Shown here: one piece after another, positions 46,601 to 60,000 of the stretch | Layout of the letters: each line of letters begins with the position of its first letter | Numbering within the stretch: position 1 is the first letter of the stretch | The notes under the pieces: generated by a model | Told to the model about the DNA's origin: nothing | Database searches by the model: none | The model's input: the letters and a program-made list of their open reading frames with translations, nothing else | Program-made: the position numbers and the translations under genes | NCBI GenBank assembly: GCA_037957365.1 | Contig: JARHVA010000398.1 | Span: 995,001-1,059,000, forward strand | Direction of reading: 5' to 3' | DNA length: 64,000 bases | Source: Torreya grandis | Taxonomy: Eukaryota; Streptophyta; Pinopsida; Cupressales; Taxaceae

Positions 46601-46639
46601 AGGAGTTCTGATGAGGGGGGCCAAACAATAATGGTATAA

Positions 46640-47431
46640 AAAATCAAGTCGTATTTGTAGCATAAGAGGCTATCAATGATAAAGGTATAATAGGAGAGGA
46701 GCTTGTAGTGGAGGCCATATCATGGTGAAATAGAGTGGCCACTAGTGGTGGCAACAAATGAAGACCTATAGTGGTGGTTTGAGTTGAAAGATGAGGGGGA
46801 AGTGTAGGTGGTGCACAAATATTGGTATCCATGAGAAGAATCACTAGTGGTAAGCTGAGAATTAGAGGTAGAAATGGTATATAATCTAGGAGGCATCGAG
46901 CCATGGTGCAAATCATGGGAGTGGTTGTAGTCTAGCAAGATGAAAACCAAACAATGGATATGTGGTGAGGGGATGAGCCGAAAGGAGGAGATAATGGCAT
47001 GGAACAAACAATAGGTACCGCACTTGGGCTTGTCCTAGTAGCAAGGGTTTGGCCCTTCCAAAAAAATGTTTTTATAAATAAAAACATAATTAAAACCATC
47101 CCCTAAATAAAAATCATCATAGTGGGGATCGACGATTAAGAACTAGGAAAATTATATAAACTGATTTTTTCACAAAATCCCCTAAAAATGAATAATGCCC
47201 TGATTTTTTAAAAAAACACTCGAAATTTTCAAAACAGCTACAAGCATTCCCCCTACACCGCCCAAACACAAAAAACCATCTAGGAAAAAACTTGTAAACC
47301 CCCACAAGTTTATAATCATCCTAAGGATTTTTTACCCTTCTAAACGTAGTGCAAAGAAAAAATTGCCCAAAAGTGCTCCTATAGCACACCTCCCCTAAAA
47401 ACATGCCTAAAATGACGAAGCTAATCTAGGA
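46640..47431 (-). other. Probable internal 5' region of a minus-strand retroelement, coding not recognised
   Basis: It lies directly downstream, in minus sense, of a primer-binding site at 47448-47432. Open frames 46644-46916 and 46720-47007 are His/Pro/Leu/Ser-rich, and a 62-codon frame is at 47117-47305. None matches gag or pol that I know. Confidence 0.3.
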
Positions 47432-47448
47432 CTCTAGATCTGATACCA
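47432..47448 (-). other. Primer-binding site (initiator Met tRNA type)
   Basis: In minus sense TGGTATCAGATCTAGAG begins just after the putative LTR end (TTCTAATA), nearly identical to the plant Met-type primer site TGGTATCAGAGC. Confidence 0.65.
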
Positions 47449-47449
47449 T

Positions 47450-47900
47450 ATTAGAATTTAGGACCTTACCTAGGATCATATGATGACCTAGACATTGCTC
47501 ACAACATAACATATGTGTATAGAACGAGACATGGAGATTCAATAACACCAATATGTCTTTTTTTGTATTACATTACATAAAGGAAAAGACTAAACTATAT
47601 AACAAAACCTCTTACTTTATCTCCATTTTCAAAAGTGAGGGAGAGCCCCTTCTTTTATAGGGAAAATATAATATTATTTCAATAATAAAGATAGTAAAGA
47701 ATGAGTGAAACAACTAAAGGAGTTATATGAAGAATGGACAATAGCTATGGATGTTTGGCGGAGAGGTGTGTTTAATAACTACATGTTAAAATTTTCAATT
47801 TCAATGTATTTGTGCCTAGCAGAAGTAGAATTTTAGTTTATGTAGGAGCCTTATGGCTCTTTTATTGTGAAAAATATGACTTGGATCAAAATGCTCATGG
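47450..47900 (-). repeat. Probable 5' LTR of a minus-strand retroelement
   Basis: In minus sense it ends TTCTAATA directly before the primer site (the usual terminal CA appears mutated to TA). It carries a TATA box CTATAAAAGA at 47660-47651, about 200 bases before its end. The upstream limit is unknown; 47900 is nominal. There is no second copy in the window. Confidence 0.5.
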
Positions 47901-49455
47901 TTGATTGTGGAATTGTGAACATGAGGATTAATGGCCAATTTGTCTTGTGCTTAGGGTTATGAAGAGTGTGAAGAGAAGCAGAGTGGAAGCTATGAAAAGT
48001 TTGTTATTGTTGATAGTAGACTCAGGATTGTAAAATTATGGAGTGTTGATGCATGACAAGTGTGTGATGTATATCAACTTGTATAACATATATATATTTT
48101 TTATATATATGGCCTATGTATGTATCCCAAAAGACTATAGAAAATGAAAATACTCCTATGAGCTAGAAATGGAAAGATAAAATGTGAAGCAACATAGCTT
48201 TGTAAGTTATATATAGTGATCAATTGTAAAGGAAAAGATTTTTGAAATACATAGATTAATATAGAGATATGATGATGGGTTTTCTAAATGTTTTTTTGTA
48301 CTTACTTTATGTGCAGTGTAAACTCTACTCTGATTACATTTTTTTAATTACATTACATGAATAACCACTTCGTATAGTTCAAAGTCTACATTTTTCGAAT
48401 AAACATGTAAATCCTGAACTGAATGATTACTTGATCTTTCTATAATTATGCCTATGTTTTGAACCTATAGCTTACTTCACACAGAAATACACATTATCAT
48501 GTTCTAATGGATTTTACAAGAACCTCTACTAACAATGGTGAAGTGAAAATGGAACTTTGAAACATGTTAATATTGTTACCTAGATAGAGAGATTTGGAGC
48601 AATGGTTGGATGAGGGAATTCACAATTTCATAGAAGAGGAAGCAAAGAGGATAGGAAGCTCTAATAAAAAGGTTATAAGTGGGCATATACATGGTGAGAT
48701 ATACAAAATATTTTGGTGTAAATTTCTTGGGTTACTAGTTACATGGTTATCAATAATTGAGTACTATTGCTTCAAGCCAGAGAAATAGAGAACTTTTTTT
48801 AGATCAAGGAAAATATAAAAAAAGCTAAAAAATCAAGAAACGTATTAGAAACATGAAATATATCATTATCTAAATAATACCATTGATATATATATATATA
48901 TATATCATTGAGTTAGTCATGCAAAGCTACATCACCTTCAAAGCTACATAGGATTTATTTATAAGAGGTATCCAAGGAAAATTTCTGCACAACTACCTAT
49001 CTTGTTTAAAATGTTGGTTGTAGAAAAGGCCATGGTGCCTATTCTAGCTAACAAGGAATATTTGCTTTAAGTTTTACGAGGATGTGTGTGATAATGAAGT
49101 GAAAGATGAATGAATGTGAAGATAAACTTGAACCCAAACCCATAAGATGGAGGACACAAAGAAGCATAACAAAAAATGAATTTTGGGACTAGAGAGAGAC
49201 TTATGATAACAAATAAGATGGAATAAATAGAATAATCATGAGGTAGTTGTGAGTAGGAGTATATTTTAGAGTTTAGAAGATAAATAAGGAATGAGAGCTC
49301 AATGAAGAGCTAGATATTATGAATATGAAGAAATGAAAGGGCTCGAAAAAGGATAAGGTACAAATAAGAGCTCATAAATGGACATAGACTAGAAAAGGGA
49401 TTTAGAAGAGATGGAAGAGAGTGGAGATAGATCAGAGGAGAAATTAGATTAGTTA
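47901..49455. other. Unassigned intergenic sequence
   Basis: The open frame at 48594-48788 (plus) is not recognised. A short AT run is at 48888-48905. Nothing else is supported. Confidence 0.4.
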
Positions 49456-49458
49456 GAA

Positions 49459-49540
49459 GGTAGTTTTAGATTGAAATTATAAGGGAGGATATTGTTTGCT
49501 AGTTTTAGATTGCAATTATGAGGGAGGATATTGTTTGGAA
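49459..49540. repeat. Tandem duplication of about 42 bp
   Basis: TAGTTTTAGATTGMAATTAT followed by RAGGGAGGATATTGTTTG occurs twice in succession. Confidence 0.8.
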
Positions 49541-49699
49541 AAGAGTAAGAATAATATTTTGAAGAAGTTATGTTAAATCATGGGATTAAAGTAGGTTAAA
49601 TCTCAAACAAAGTAGGATTCATAGACAAGGATCATTCATTTCAAGGGTACACACCCCCTCATGCGTTATTTATCAATATAAAGTAGAAGAAAAAGTGCA

Positions 49700-50856
49700 G
49701 AAGCTGGTAAAAATAGTATGTGGTTTCACTATTTTACAAATAATTTTAGAAAATATAATGAAGAGACTAAGAAATTATTGGATAAGAAGAAATTTATTGA
49801 GGTTGGATTTGAGGTTGTAGTAAATATTCAGACATTGGCAAAGTTTAGTCCAAAACATTTAGTGGTTTTTGTTATGAGCGCAAGAAGCATGGATCTTACT
49901 ACATGAGTTTTTATTACTTTGGCACCCTAGGATGGGTCTATTAACCCTAAACAATACATGTTAACTTGCAAGATGAAATGGTAGGTCAAAGATGTAACTA
50001 CAAATGATGCCAAAAAATGTGAGCTCATAGGAGCTTTAATAGGTAGAGCTCTAAAATTCATGTACAAAAGGGATGCTTCTAAATTGAGCTTTCATGATGC
50101 CAAAAATTAATTGATAAAATAATTTAAAATGAATAAATTTATGAGTCAGACACTACAAGATCTAAAATAAATTCACCAAAAACTAGATGAGTTAGTATGG
50201 GACTATGATCATTGGTTATATGAGGTAATGAACAAAGTGGATTTTATATTTAAAGATACAGATAAGGACATCTAGTTTATATAATATCTACGATCTCGTA
50301 TTAGGTTTTACATTACCTAACCCTAATTCACTTATAAGGCAAATGTTAGAGCAACTACACTTTGGGTGGAAAAAATAGAAGATTGTGGGGAAATTTTGCA
50401 GTCTACTTTGAAAATTGACACAATGATAAATGATGTTTTGTGTAAGATGGATTAGTTTCATGAAAGTAACAAGACCAAGATAATATTGTGGTGTATGGAG
50501 TGAAAAAAAGAGGGGCACCATAGGAATGACTACCCAAAAGTCAAAATAAACTTCTATGAGATATGTTAGGTAGTAGGGCATGCGATTATGAAATGCCATC
50601 TCTTACAACATTATAACCAACAATCTCATAGTATATACTATGATTTTTGAAATTCGTACAATCAAGATGATAAAAATTATAGAGCTATCTAATAACTGAA
50701 GGAAGATAACCAATAATGTCTTCATAATAGTTGCACAATATATACTATGAAACTAGGGATTCCAAGCCCAAATATAAAAATGACAACTATGACTCAGTAT
50801 CAACCTCATGGCTTAACAAGATGGACATTACAATCTCTACAGTACCAAATAAGATG
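49700..50856 (+). pseudogene. Retroelement gag gene, left part (split by nested insertions)
   Basis: The plus-strand reading includes LTCKMKW, then VKDVTTNDAKKCELIGAL, then GRALKFMYKRDASKLSFHDA, MNKFMSQTLQDLK, IHQKLDELVWDYDHWLYEVM and NKVDFIFKDTDKD, at 49945-50275. It is a helical gag-like protein broken by a handful of stops. From 50600 to 50856 the reading becomes Gln/Tyr/Asn-rich (MTQYQPHGLTRW). It stops at the left LTR of the 50857-62111 element; the right flank at 62112 resumes with a similar Gln/Gly-rich protein, so the two parts were once one gene. Confidence 0.55.
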
Positions 50857-51205
50857 TGTAAGAAAATTACTTAGATGATTCACAATAGTAGAATTATATG
50901 TGGTAGAATTAAGAGTGAAATAAATAGATCCACAACAATAATTGGTGAAAGAGTAGAATACTTGAATATTATGTCTGAGCCACTTCAAGGGGGCAACCTC
51001 CATAATAATGAAATAAAAACAAAATTCATAATATGAATATAAAATAATAACCACTATCTCATATATATAATCTATTTAGCCATGGTTATTCCATAGGCCA
51101 ACCATCTTAAGAACATCAAGAAATGCAACAAGTTAATATAAAGATGTGTAAGCCACAAGTCGGCCACACATATCCATAGATGCACTATAGGTTAAGGGCA
51201 TAACA
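50857..51205 (-). repeat. 3' LTR of the chromovirus-like element
   Basis: In plus sense it starts TGTAAGAAAATTACTTAG and ends TAAGGGCATAACA. In minus sense the preceding purine tract GAAGGGGAGGGGCA (about 51218-51205) is the polypurine tract. It is 349 bases long. Confidence 0.9.
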
Positions 51206-54200
51206 TGCCCCTCCCCTTCAAAACAATGTTGTCCTCAACATTGAATCAAACCATAATGGTTTTTTAGGAATGCTTCATCCTCCTATGTTGCATCTTCAGA
51301 ATGTAGGTTCTTCCATTTGATCAAATTTTGCTTAATGGCTCTGGTCCACAATTGCTTAGTGTGCATATAAAGGATCTCCTTAGGATCTAGAATGACTCTA
51401 CCTTATTCATATAATTTAGGTAACTCATTCTAAGTGTAAAATATGTGTCCAATTACTTTATTTAGGTAAGATACATGGAATACCAAATGTATGCGAGTGG
51501 TTGGGGGTAATTCTAATTTGTAAGCCACACTAGCAATTTTCTATAAGATTTGGTAAGGGCCATAATAATTAGGTGATAGATTGTTATCCTTTTTTTTACT
51601 TCAAATACATTTAATTATATGGCTATAAATGCACAAAGACCCAATCACCTATGTCAAAATATCACTCACTACGGTGTTTATCTACTTGTTGCTTCATTTG
51701 ATTTTGTGTTATTGCTAAATTCCCTCATAAACTGACTAACACCTCCTGTTGATGGTGAATGTGTTCCTAAATAGTACAAACCTTAGGATGCAATGTCAAA
51801 ACTAAAGTGATGGATGTGGGGTGATACCCATAAAATTCCCTAAAGGGAGACATCTTGAAAGAAGTGTGAAAATAAGTGTTATACCACCATTCAACAAGTG
51901 GTAGCTAATGAACCCATTTGTCTTATTTGTTAGAAACAAAACAAGAAAGATACCCTTTAAGACATTTGTTGACTTCATCTATTTGTCCATCAGATTGAGG
52001 ATGATAGGATGAGCTATGAACCAAATGGGTACCCAAACATGCAAATAAATCAGTCCAAAAATTACTGGTAAATATGGGATCTTGGTCACTTACAATGATC
52101 TTTGGAGTGCCATGCAATTTTTGAATTGTATTGAGAAAAACAAAAGTTATTATACTGGCAATAAATGGTTGTGATAAGGAGCAAAAATAAGCTTACTTGG
52201 TGAGTCGATCCAAAACTACCATGATAACATTTTTACCCTTAGACCTTGGTAACTCTATAATAAAAACCATGGAAACCTCTTCCCAACGCTGGCTAGGGAT
52301 GGATAAAGTCTACAAAAGACTTGGGGTTTTAATGGTTTCACCTTTATTTTGTTGGCATACCATGCATTCAACCACATATTTCTAAAAATCCCCTTTTAGT
52401 CTTTCCTAAAGGAAATATTACTTGATTCTATGATATGTTTTCAAAAACCCCGAGTGTTCTTCAAGTGGAGAGGCATGAAGTTCCTGAAGAATTTTTTGTT
52501 TGAGGAGAGAATACTTACAAAGGTATAATCTATCTTTATACCATAATGTGTTCACCTTCCATGTAAATCTTTCAGATTTGTTAGAACCCTACTGAAGATT
52601 ATGAATCAAATATTTGATAACACTATCATTCTCCCTTTCTGATCTTGCTTCCTCTAGCCTATCTACTTGCCACATGGTCATGGTGCATAACAATGCCTCA
52701 ACTGATTCATCCCACCGAGAGAGGGCATTTACCACCACATTTTTTTTCCCTTTCTTATACGCTATTTCAAAATCATAGCCTAACATTTTAGTCAACCATT
52801 TTTTTTGTTCTTTAGATGACAAGCATTGTTCCAAAAAATATTTGAGGCTATCATGATCAGTCTTTACCTGAAAGTGATGACCCATCAGATACGGTCTCCA
52901 TTACTTCACTACATGTAGAATAACCGTCATCTATTTATCATATATTGGTTTGAGACTATTTTCCCCTTAAGTTGGTGATTTTCAAATGACAGTGGTATGC
53001 CTTCTTGCATGAGTACAACCCCCATGCCGTATCTGGATGCGTCACATTCCACAATAAAAGTTTTTGAAAAATTAGGAGTAGTCAAAATTGGAGCTGTGCA
53101 CATAACCATTTTCAACTATTCAAATGCCTTGGTAGCTAAATTAGTCCATTGAAAGGAGTATTTATTTAGAAAAGAGGTGAGTGGGGTTGTAAGCTACCAT
53201 AATTTTTGACAAACTTACAATAATAACTAGTTAGCCCCAAAATTTTGTGGAGGTTCTTGAGGGTCTTGGGAAGCTGCCACTCCATCATTACTTAGATTTT
53301 ATTAGGATCAAATTTTGCTTCTTCATGTGAAATAAAATGACCCATGTAATCCACCACTTAGACACCAAAATCACATTTGAAAGGCTTAGCATAAAGCTGA
53401 TGTTATTCCATAATAGAAAGCCCCTGTTTTACTTGCTTCAAATGGTCTTCTCAAATTATTTTGTAGATAAGGGTATCATAAAAAAACACTAATACAAAAT
53501 TTCTCAAAAATGGCCTAAATATAGTATTCATCAAATTATGAAATGTAGATGATGCATTTGTGAGGCTAAAAGGCATGACCATAAATTCATAATGGCCTTC
53601 ATGAGTTCTAAAAGTTGTTTTAGGTATGTCTTCATTACGGATGTGAATCTAATGATATCTAATGTGAAGATCTAACTTGGTAAAATAAATAGCACCATGC
53701 AATTCATCTAGAAAATCATCAATTACTAAAATATGAAACTTATCTTTGATGGTGTATTTGTTGAGTTCTTTGTAGTTTAGGCACATCCTCCAATTGTCAT
53801 CCTTCTTTCGCACCATGACCACCAGGGAGGAATATTCACTTTGACTATGTCGAATGATTTTTGCCTCCAACATCTCTTGTACCATATTTTCAATTTCACT
53901 CTTTTGGGCATAGGGATACTTGTAGGGTCTGATATTGGGTGGTGTACTTCCTATAATGAGTTTGATGGCATGATCATGTGCATGACTTGGAGGATGTCCT
54001 TTTGGCATGTCACCAAAAACAACATAATGGTCATCCAATACCTTTTGCAAATCAAGATATGTAGATTCCTTGGTTGGTTAAACCTTCAAGGAAAATAAGT
54101 GTGCCACAAAACCTTTTGCACCTTTTCTGAGAATCTTTGCCATCTGGTAAGAACTAACCAATTGTGGAGATTTAGCCCATAATCTATGTAGTTCAAAAGT

Positions 54201-55660
54201 CCTTCCTTTTAAATGGAACCTCATGAATAATTTATGAAAATTCATCTCAATAATGCCCAAAATGGTGAGCCATTACACTCCCAAAATAATGTCAGCTCCT
54301 CCCATGGGAATAGTAAACATATGGGAATCTAACAAATAGTCTCCCATAAAAAAATTAATACTATGATATTTTCCAGAATAGCTGACTATACCACCATTTG
54401 CAATCATGAGCTAAAAGTCTACAGTTGAGTAATAAAACAATTCAAATGAGAAACTAACTTACTATTGATGAAGTTATATGTACTCCTAGAGTCAATTAAC
54501 ATAGTCACCTTCTATTTCTTCAATAACCTCACCACCTTAAGAGTTTGAGGGGTACTAATGACTAAAAGTGCATGACAAGAAATAATAGGTTGAGAATCTT
54601 CAGATTCATCCTCAAGTTCTTCTAACCCTTCCCCTAAAGCCTCCTCATCTTCTTCCTCATCATTGGTACCATCAATGTAAAATAACTTATTTTCAGCACA
54701 TTGATGCCCTTTGCTCCATTTGCAATCATAGCCAAAACGTAGACCTTTTCCATAATTTTCTTCCATTTTTTGAGGTGTCAATCTGGTAGGTTGACGAAAT
54801 GATGGTGCTGGAAAGGTGTGTTCATAAACATTAGTGAAAGGTCTTCATTTAATCATCTCTTTTTCCTCAACCATGCATGCCTTTGGTAGGCCTCAGATAC
54901 AGTACTGGGATGAAACATGTGAACCTCCAATTGGATGTTATATTTGAGGCCACCCAAAAATAAGTTAGATTTTCTCAGTGATGTCTACCATAATGAGGAG
55001 AGATTCTAAATTTGATGAATGTAGTCCTTGAGAGTCCCGATTTGGCATAATTTGGCTAGTTGATTGAAGTAATTTTCAAAGGCAATGTTGTGATAGTGGA
55101 GCTACAACTCTTTAGAAAATACTGACCATGAAACTAGGACACCCTTATTTTTATTTTGATCACACAACCAATGATATAAAATGAATGTCTCAGGTTCCAA
55201 ATAGAGAGAGGCCATAACCCAATTTGTGAACCTGGAGTTTGATGTAGATCAAATACATTTTTAATTTGAGTAAGCCAAGTGAGTGGATTATTACCATCAA
55301 ACTTGTGTAGGTCCACTTTTGGCAACATCGGCTTAGGTCCATAATTGGTATTAGTATTATTTGGAGTAGGAGAACCAAACTGAAGTGGTGGAGGATTATT
55401 TTGTAGTGGCTAAGTTGATAAGTTGGATAATTGCCCATATATTTGTTGTAATTGATCCTTCACGCTATCCAAATCCCCTCTCAAACTTGTGATGTCCCCT
55501 TGACCAGTATCAAAATAATTTTTTTTCACCATGCCCTGAAACTCTAACTTAAGTTGTTGAACTACCTCTGAAATAGATAGATCATAAGTTTCAGATTCCA
55601 TGTCATCCTTGTGAGGAGTTTTTTAATTTTTTTTCCCTGTCTTGCATCTTTAAGTATTTG
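51206..55660 (-). pseudogene. Chromovirus-like Gypsy gag-pol remnant
   Basis: In minus sense: gag 55601-54780 (start with SEVVQQLKLEFQGM, then LPKVDLHKFDGNNPLTWL, typical gag entry) and a degenerate knuckle GYDCKWSKGHQCAENKLFYI near 54740-54685. A broken protease with IDSRSTYNFINSKLV is near 54490. RT is at 54050-53650 (EMLEAKIIRHSQSEYSSLVV, RKKDDNWRMCLNYKELN and FTKLDLHIRYH). RNase H is at 53115-52589 (FIVECDASRYGMGVVLMQEG, then FQVKTDHDSLKYFLEQ). The integrase core is near 52117-51923 (IIVSDQDPIFTSNFW, then SSYHPQSDGQ). A chromodomain near 51400-51255 has LIKWKNLHSEDAT and EDEAFLK. Stops and frameshifts throughout. Confidence 0.88.
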
Positions 55661-56057
55661 GACCAACCATGCACAAACCCTGGGAGGGTTTCAACCCTAA
55701 AAAAAATGTATCAGTGGAATACAATGTTGTGATCATCTCACCGAGATGAATCCAAAGATTGATATTGTACACAAGGGTGAAAAATTTTGACCCAAAAAAG
55801 TCTACCAGTATAATATACCATTGTGATTGTTTTGTACAGATGAATCTAATGACTACTAATTTACACAAGGTAAAAACTTTATAGACTTTTTTTTACCCAA
55901 AAAAAATATTTTTTTTTGTAATAAAAACCTCACGAATAAAATTGCAGTGACGAAAAAATCAATTCCTCCCAGATCATAAGTTATGTTTTTTTGGTCTTCT
56001 GGTGCTCAGATGCTAGATTTGAAAAAAAGTGCACCGCAAAAACTTTCCCAAATCAAT

Positions 56058-56069
56058 GCTCTAATACCA
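56058..56069 (-). other. Primer-binding site of the chromovirus-like element
   Basis: In minus sense TGGTATTAGAGC lies two bases beyond the LTR end, one base different from the Met-type primer site TGGTATCAGAGC. Confidence 0.8.
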
Positions 56070-56071
56070 CT

Positions 56072-56325
56072 TGTAAAGAAATTACTTAGATGATTCATAA
56101 TAGTAAAATTATATATGGAAAAATTAAGAGCATAATAAATAGATCCACAACAACAATTGGTGAAAGAGTATAATACTTGAACATTATGTCTAAGCCACTT
56201 CAAAGGGGAAACCTCCACAACAATATAATAAGAACATAATTTATAATGTGATGATAAAATACTAACCACTATCTCCTATATATACTCTACTTAGACATGG
56301 TTATTCCATACGCTGACCATATTAA
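56072..56325 (-). repeat. 5' LTR of the chromovirus-like element, part 1
   Basis: It starts TGTAAAGAAATTACTTAG in plus sense and aligns with the first 250 bases of the LTR at 50857. It stops at the nested element and resumes at 62009-62111. Confidence 0.88.
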
Positions 56326-56861
56326 TGAACCTAAAAACTATCAAGATAATAAATTATCAATAGGCCAAGATCTGAAACAATAACCAATATTGATTCGTAT
56401 TGAATGAATTAAAATAATTACAAACACAAACCATGCTTAAATATGCCTCAAATTGAAATTAGAGTTGACATGTAAAAATTCAAAAAAAACTAAAATCTAA
56501 AAAAAACTTCTATTTTTAGCAGTTGCTATTTTTAGTAAGTTTCATGTGCAAGCGCATGCAACTCTAAAAATATCTCAAAATACTCTAAACATTAAAATTA
56601 ACCTATAAGACTAAATTCAACTGAAGTTGACATTTGGTCCTAAAATATACAATTTCTAAAAATAAAAAATTCCCCAAAAAATCATTAAATGATAATTTCA
56701 GACCCTTAGATGATCATGTATGGCCTCTGAAAAATATCAAAAACAACTATAAGCTCAAATGGAATTTTCAAGATGATAGTTTTGGTGCATGGAAGAGCTT
56801 AAACAAAGCTATGGGTCAAAAGTTATGCCCTCTAGAATATTGGCCTATTTTTTTTGCATCA
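56326..56861 (-). repeat. 3' LTR of the nested Gypsy element
   Basis: It aligns end to end with 61474-62008. Shared landmarks are AATAAATTATCAAT, GGCCAAGATCTGAAAY, TTTGGTCCTAAA and GTGCRTGGAAGAGCT. Confidence 0.9.
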
Positions 56862-57059
56862 TTCTTCTTTGGTTGAAAATAACTCAGCTCCTGCGAGTTG
56901 CCCTGATTGTACTGCTACCATTTTTATTTGTCAATTTTCTTCAACTCCCATTTTGTAATCTAAGTGTTATCTTCTTGTTTTAATCCTTCCCACTACACTA
57001 AATACCTATTATAATTCCCTTGCCTTGTGCTTACTATCTTCATATCTAAAACCTACACT

Positions 57060-60000
57060 ATTTTTTCCTTCTTCTTTGGAACCTGCTGCTCCAAATTTAC
57101 TTCTTCATCTTCATCACCTTCATCATCTTATCCATAGAATTCATATAAATCTGAAACATCAAATACTAGGGAGATATAAAAATTCTATGGTAAACTCACC
57201 TCATAAGCATTGTCATTTATTTTCCTCATAATTATGCATGGCCCAATTTTCTTGTACTTCAACTCATTGTACGTGCCTTTTGAAAATATTTCTTTCCTCA
57301 AGTAAACCATTACCAATTCTATTTCTTTAAATACCATGGATCTTCTTCTGACAACTACTTCTACTTTATATTTCTCATTACTTTCCTGTAACTTTCTTCT
57401 TACTTCTTTTTGTAACTACTGCATATGCTCTACAAACAATTATACATCATCACTTATTTGATCTGTCATCGGTAATTATGCCAAATATAAAATACCCATG
57501 GGATTTATCCCATAAACAATTGGAAATGGTGATTTTCCTATTGATCTATTCACTAAACTGTTATATGCAAACTCAGCTTGTGGTAAAGCCCAGTCTTATT
57601 TCTTGGGCTTTTCTCCCACTATGCATCTCAACAAATTTCTCAAGCTCTTATTCACAACTTCTATCTGTCCATCTGTTTTTGGGTGATATGCACTAATAAA
57701 TTGTAGCTTAGTACCCATCTTCTTCCACAAATTCCTCTAGAAAAAAATTAGAAATTTCATGTCCCTATTTGAAGCAATAATTTTTAAAAACCATGCAATC
57801 TCACAATATCCTTAAAAAATAATTCTGCAACTCTAGTGGCATCATTGGTTTTCTTACATGCAATGAAATGAACAATTTAAAAAAATCTATGTACAACAAC
57901 AAAAATTGAATCATTACCTCTATGTGTGTTTGGTAATCCCAACACAAAATCTATACTCAAATCTGTCCATGGTCCTTTTAGATTCAGTAATGGTATATAT
58001 AGTCCAATATTTTGTGCATGTCCTTTAGCCACTTGACATATTCTACACCTTGAAACATACCTTGTCACATCTCTCTTCATCTTTGGCCAAAAATACTTTT
58101 CCTTCACCAAAGCTATTGTCTTCATCTTACCAAAATGTCCAGCCAAACTTCCACTATATAATTCTCTTATTATATTGTCTCGTAGAGACCCAACTAGAAA
58201 GTATAATTATTTTTCTTTGAAGAGATAACCTTTTTGTATAAGATATTCATCATGAATAACATCTATCCCACTTGTTAATGAATTCCTGCACTGCTCAACT
58301 ACCTTTCCAAAATATGGATTAGTATCATATAATTTTTTGATAGCTTTAAATCCAACTACTTCACTCACCATAGTAGTTAATAACGCTACTCCCCTGTTCA
58401 ATGCATTAACTACCTGATTCTATTTTTTTGGTTTATGTTTCAACACAAAAGTATACCCCTACAATAAAAAAACCCTCTTTGCATGCCTACTATTCAACTT
58501 CTTTTATGTATTCACATACGTCAAAGCCTCATGATCTATAAATAGGATAAACTCTTTAGGCACCAGGTAATGCCTCTTATGTCTTAATGCTTGTACAATT
58601 GCATAAATTTCAACATCATAAGTAGAATACTTTGTTCTTACCTCATTTAATTTCTCACTGAAATATGCTATTGGCTTTCCTTCTTGACTCAACACAACAT
58701 CAATTCTCATAAATGAAGCATCAAAATCAACCTCAAACAATTTGTTAAAATACGATAATACTAAAATTGGTCTTTCTGTAATCTTATTCTTAAAAAATTC
58801 AAAGCTTTATATGGCTGCTCTAGTCCATGCAAATTCCTTCCCTCTCATGCAATCTATTATTGGAGGTACAATACTACTAATTTTTTAATAAATTTTCTAT
58901 AAAAAGTTGCCAAACCATGGAAACTTCTTACCTCTATAATGTTTTTTGGAATAGGCCACTCAATAATTGCCTTTATATTTTCTTCATCCATTCTCACACC
59001 ATCTGCTAAAATTATAAATCCCAAAAATACCAAACTATTCTGCATAAACCTGCACTTCTTCAAATTTGCATACAACTTCTATTTTTTTAATAAATCCATT
59101 ACCATTCTCAAATGTTGTACGTGTTCTTATTTAGTATCACTAAATATCAAAATATGATCAAAATTAACAACCAAAAACTTACCAATATATTATCATAGCA
59201 CTGTATTCATCACCCTCATAAACGTGTTAGGTGCATTAGATAATCCAAATGACATCACCATCTACTCATATAAGCCATCCTTAGTCTTGAATGCAGATTT
59301 CCACTCATCTCCTTCATGAATTTGAATATGATAATAACCACTCCTTAGATCAATCTTGGTAAAATATTTTGCTCCTGTAAGCACATCCATCATATCATTT
59401 AAATGAGGTATAAGAAATCTAAACTTGATTGTAATTTTATTAATTGCTCTACTATCCACACACATTCTCCATCCTCCATCTTTCTTTGGAGTTAGCAATG
59501 TCAATGTTGCACATAGACTCATACTCTCTCTTATCACCTTCTTTCATAGCAATTCAGTGACTTGTTTATTTAATTTTCCATGTTCTATCGGACTCATTCT
59601 ATAAGCTACTTGATTGGGTAGAGTTGAGTTTGGAGTCAAATCAATATGATGTTGAATATCTCTCTTCAATGGTAAATAATTTGATAACTCATCAGGCATA
59701 ACATCTGCATATTTTTTCAACACTCTTACTGAATCTATTGGTATTTATACCATTTTTGTGTCTTCATTCTTTACTACTAATACATAACAATAACCTGCCA
59801 CCTTCATATCTTGGATAAATTCTTTAGTAGAGAGCATGCTTTCTAACTTCTCTTCCTTTTTAAGTGGTAACAAGACTACCTTCATACCACCTTTCCAAAA
59901 AGTGTATGTGTTATTTTTTTCATCATGAATTACTTTCTTATCAAATTGCCATGGTCTCCCCAATAACACATGGCATACATCCATCAGAATAACATCACAC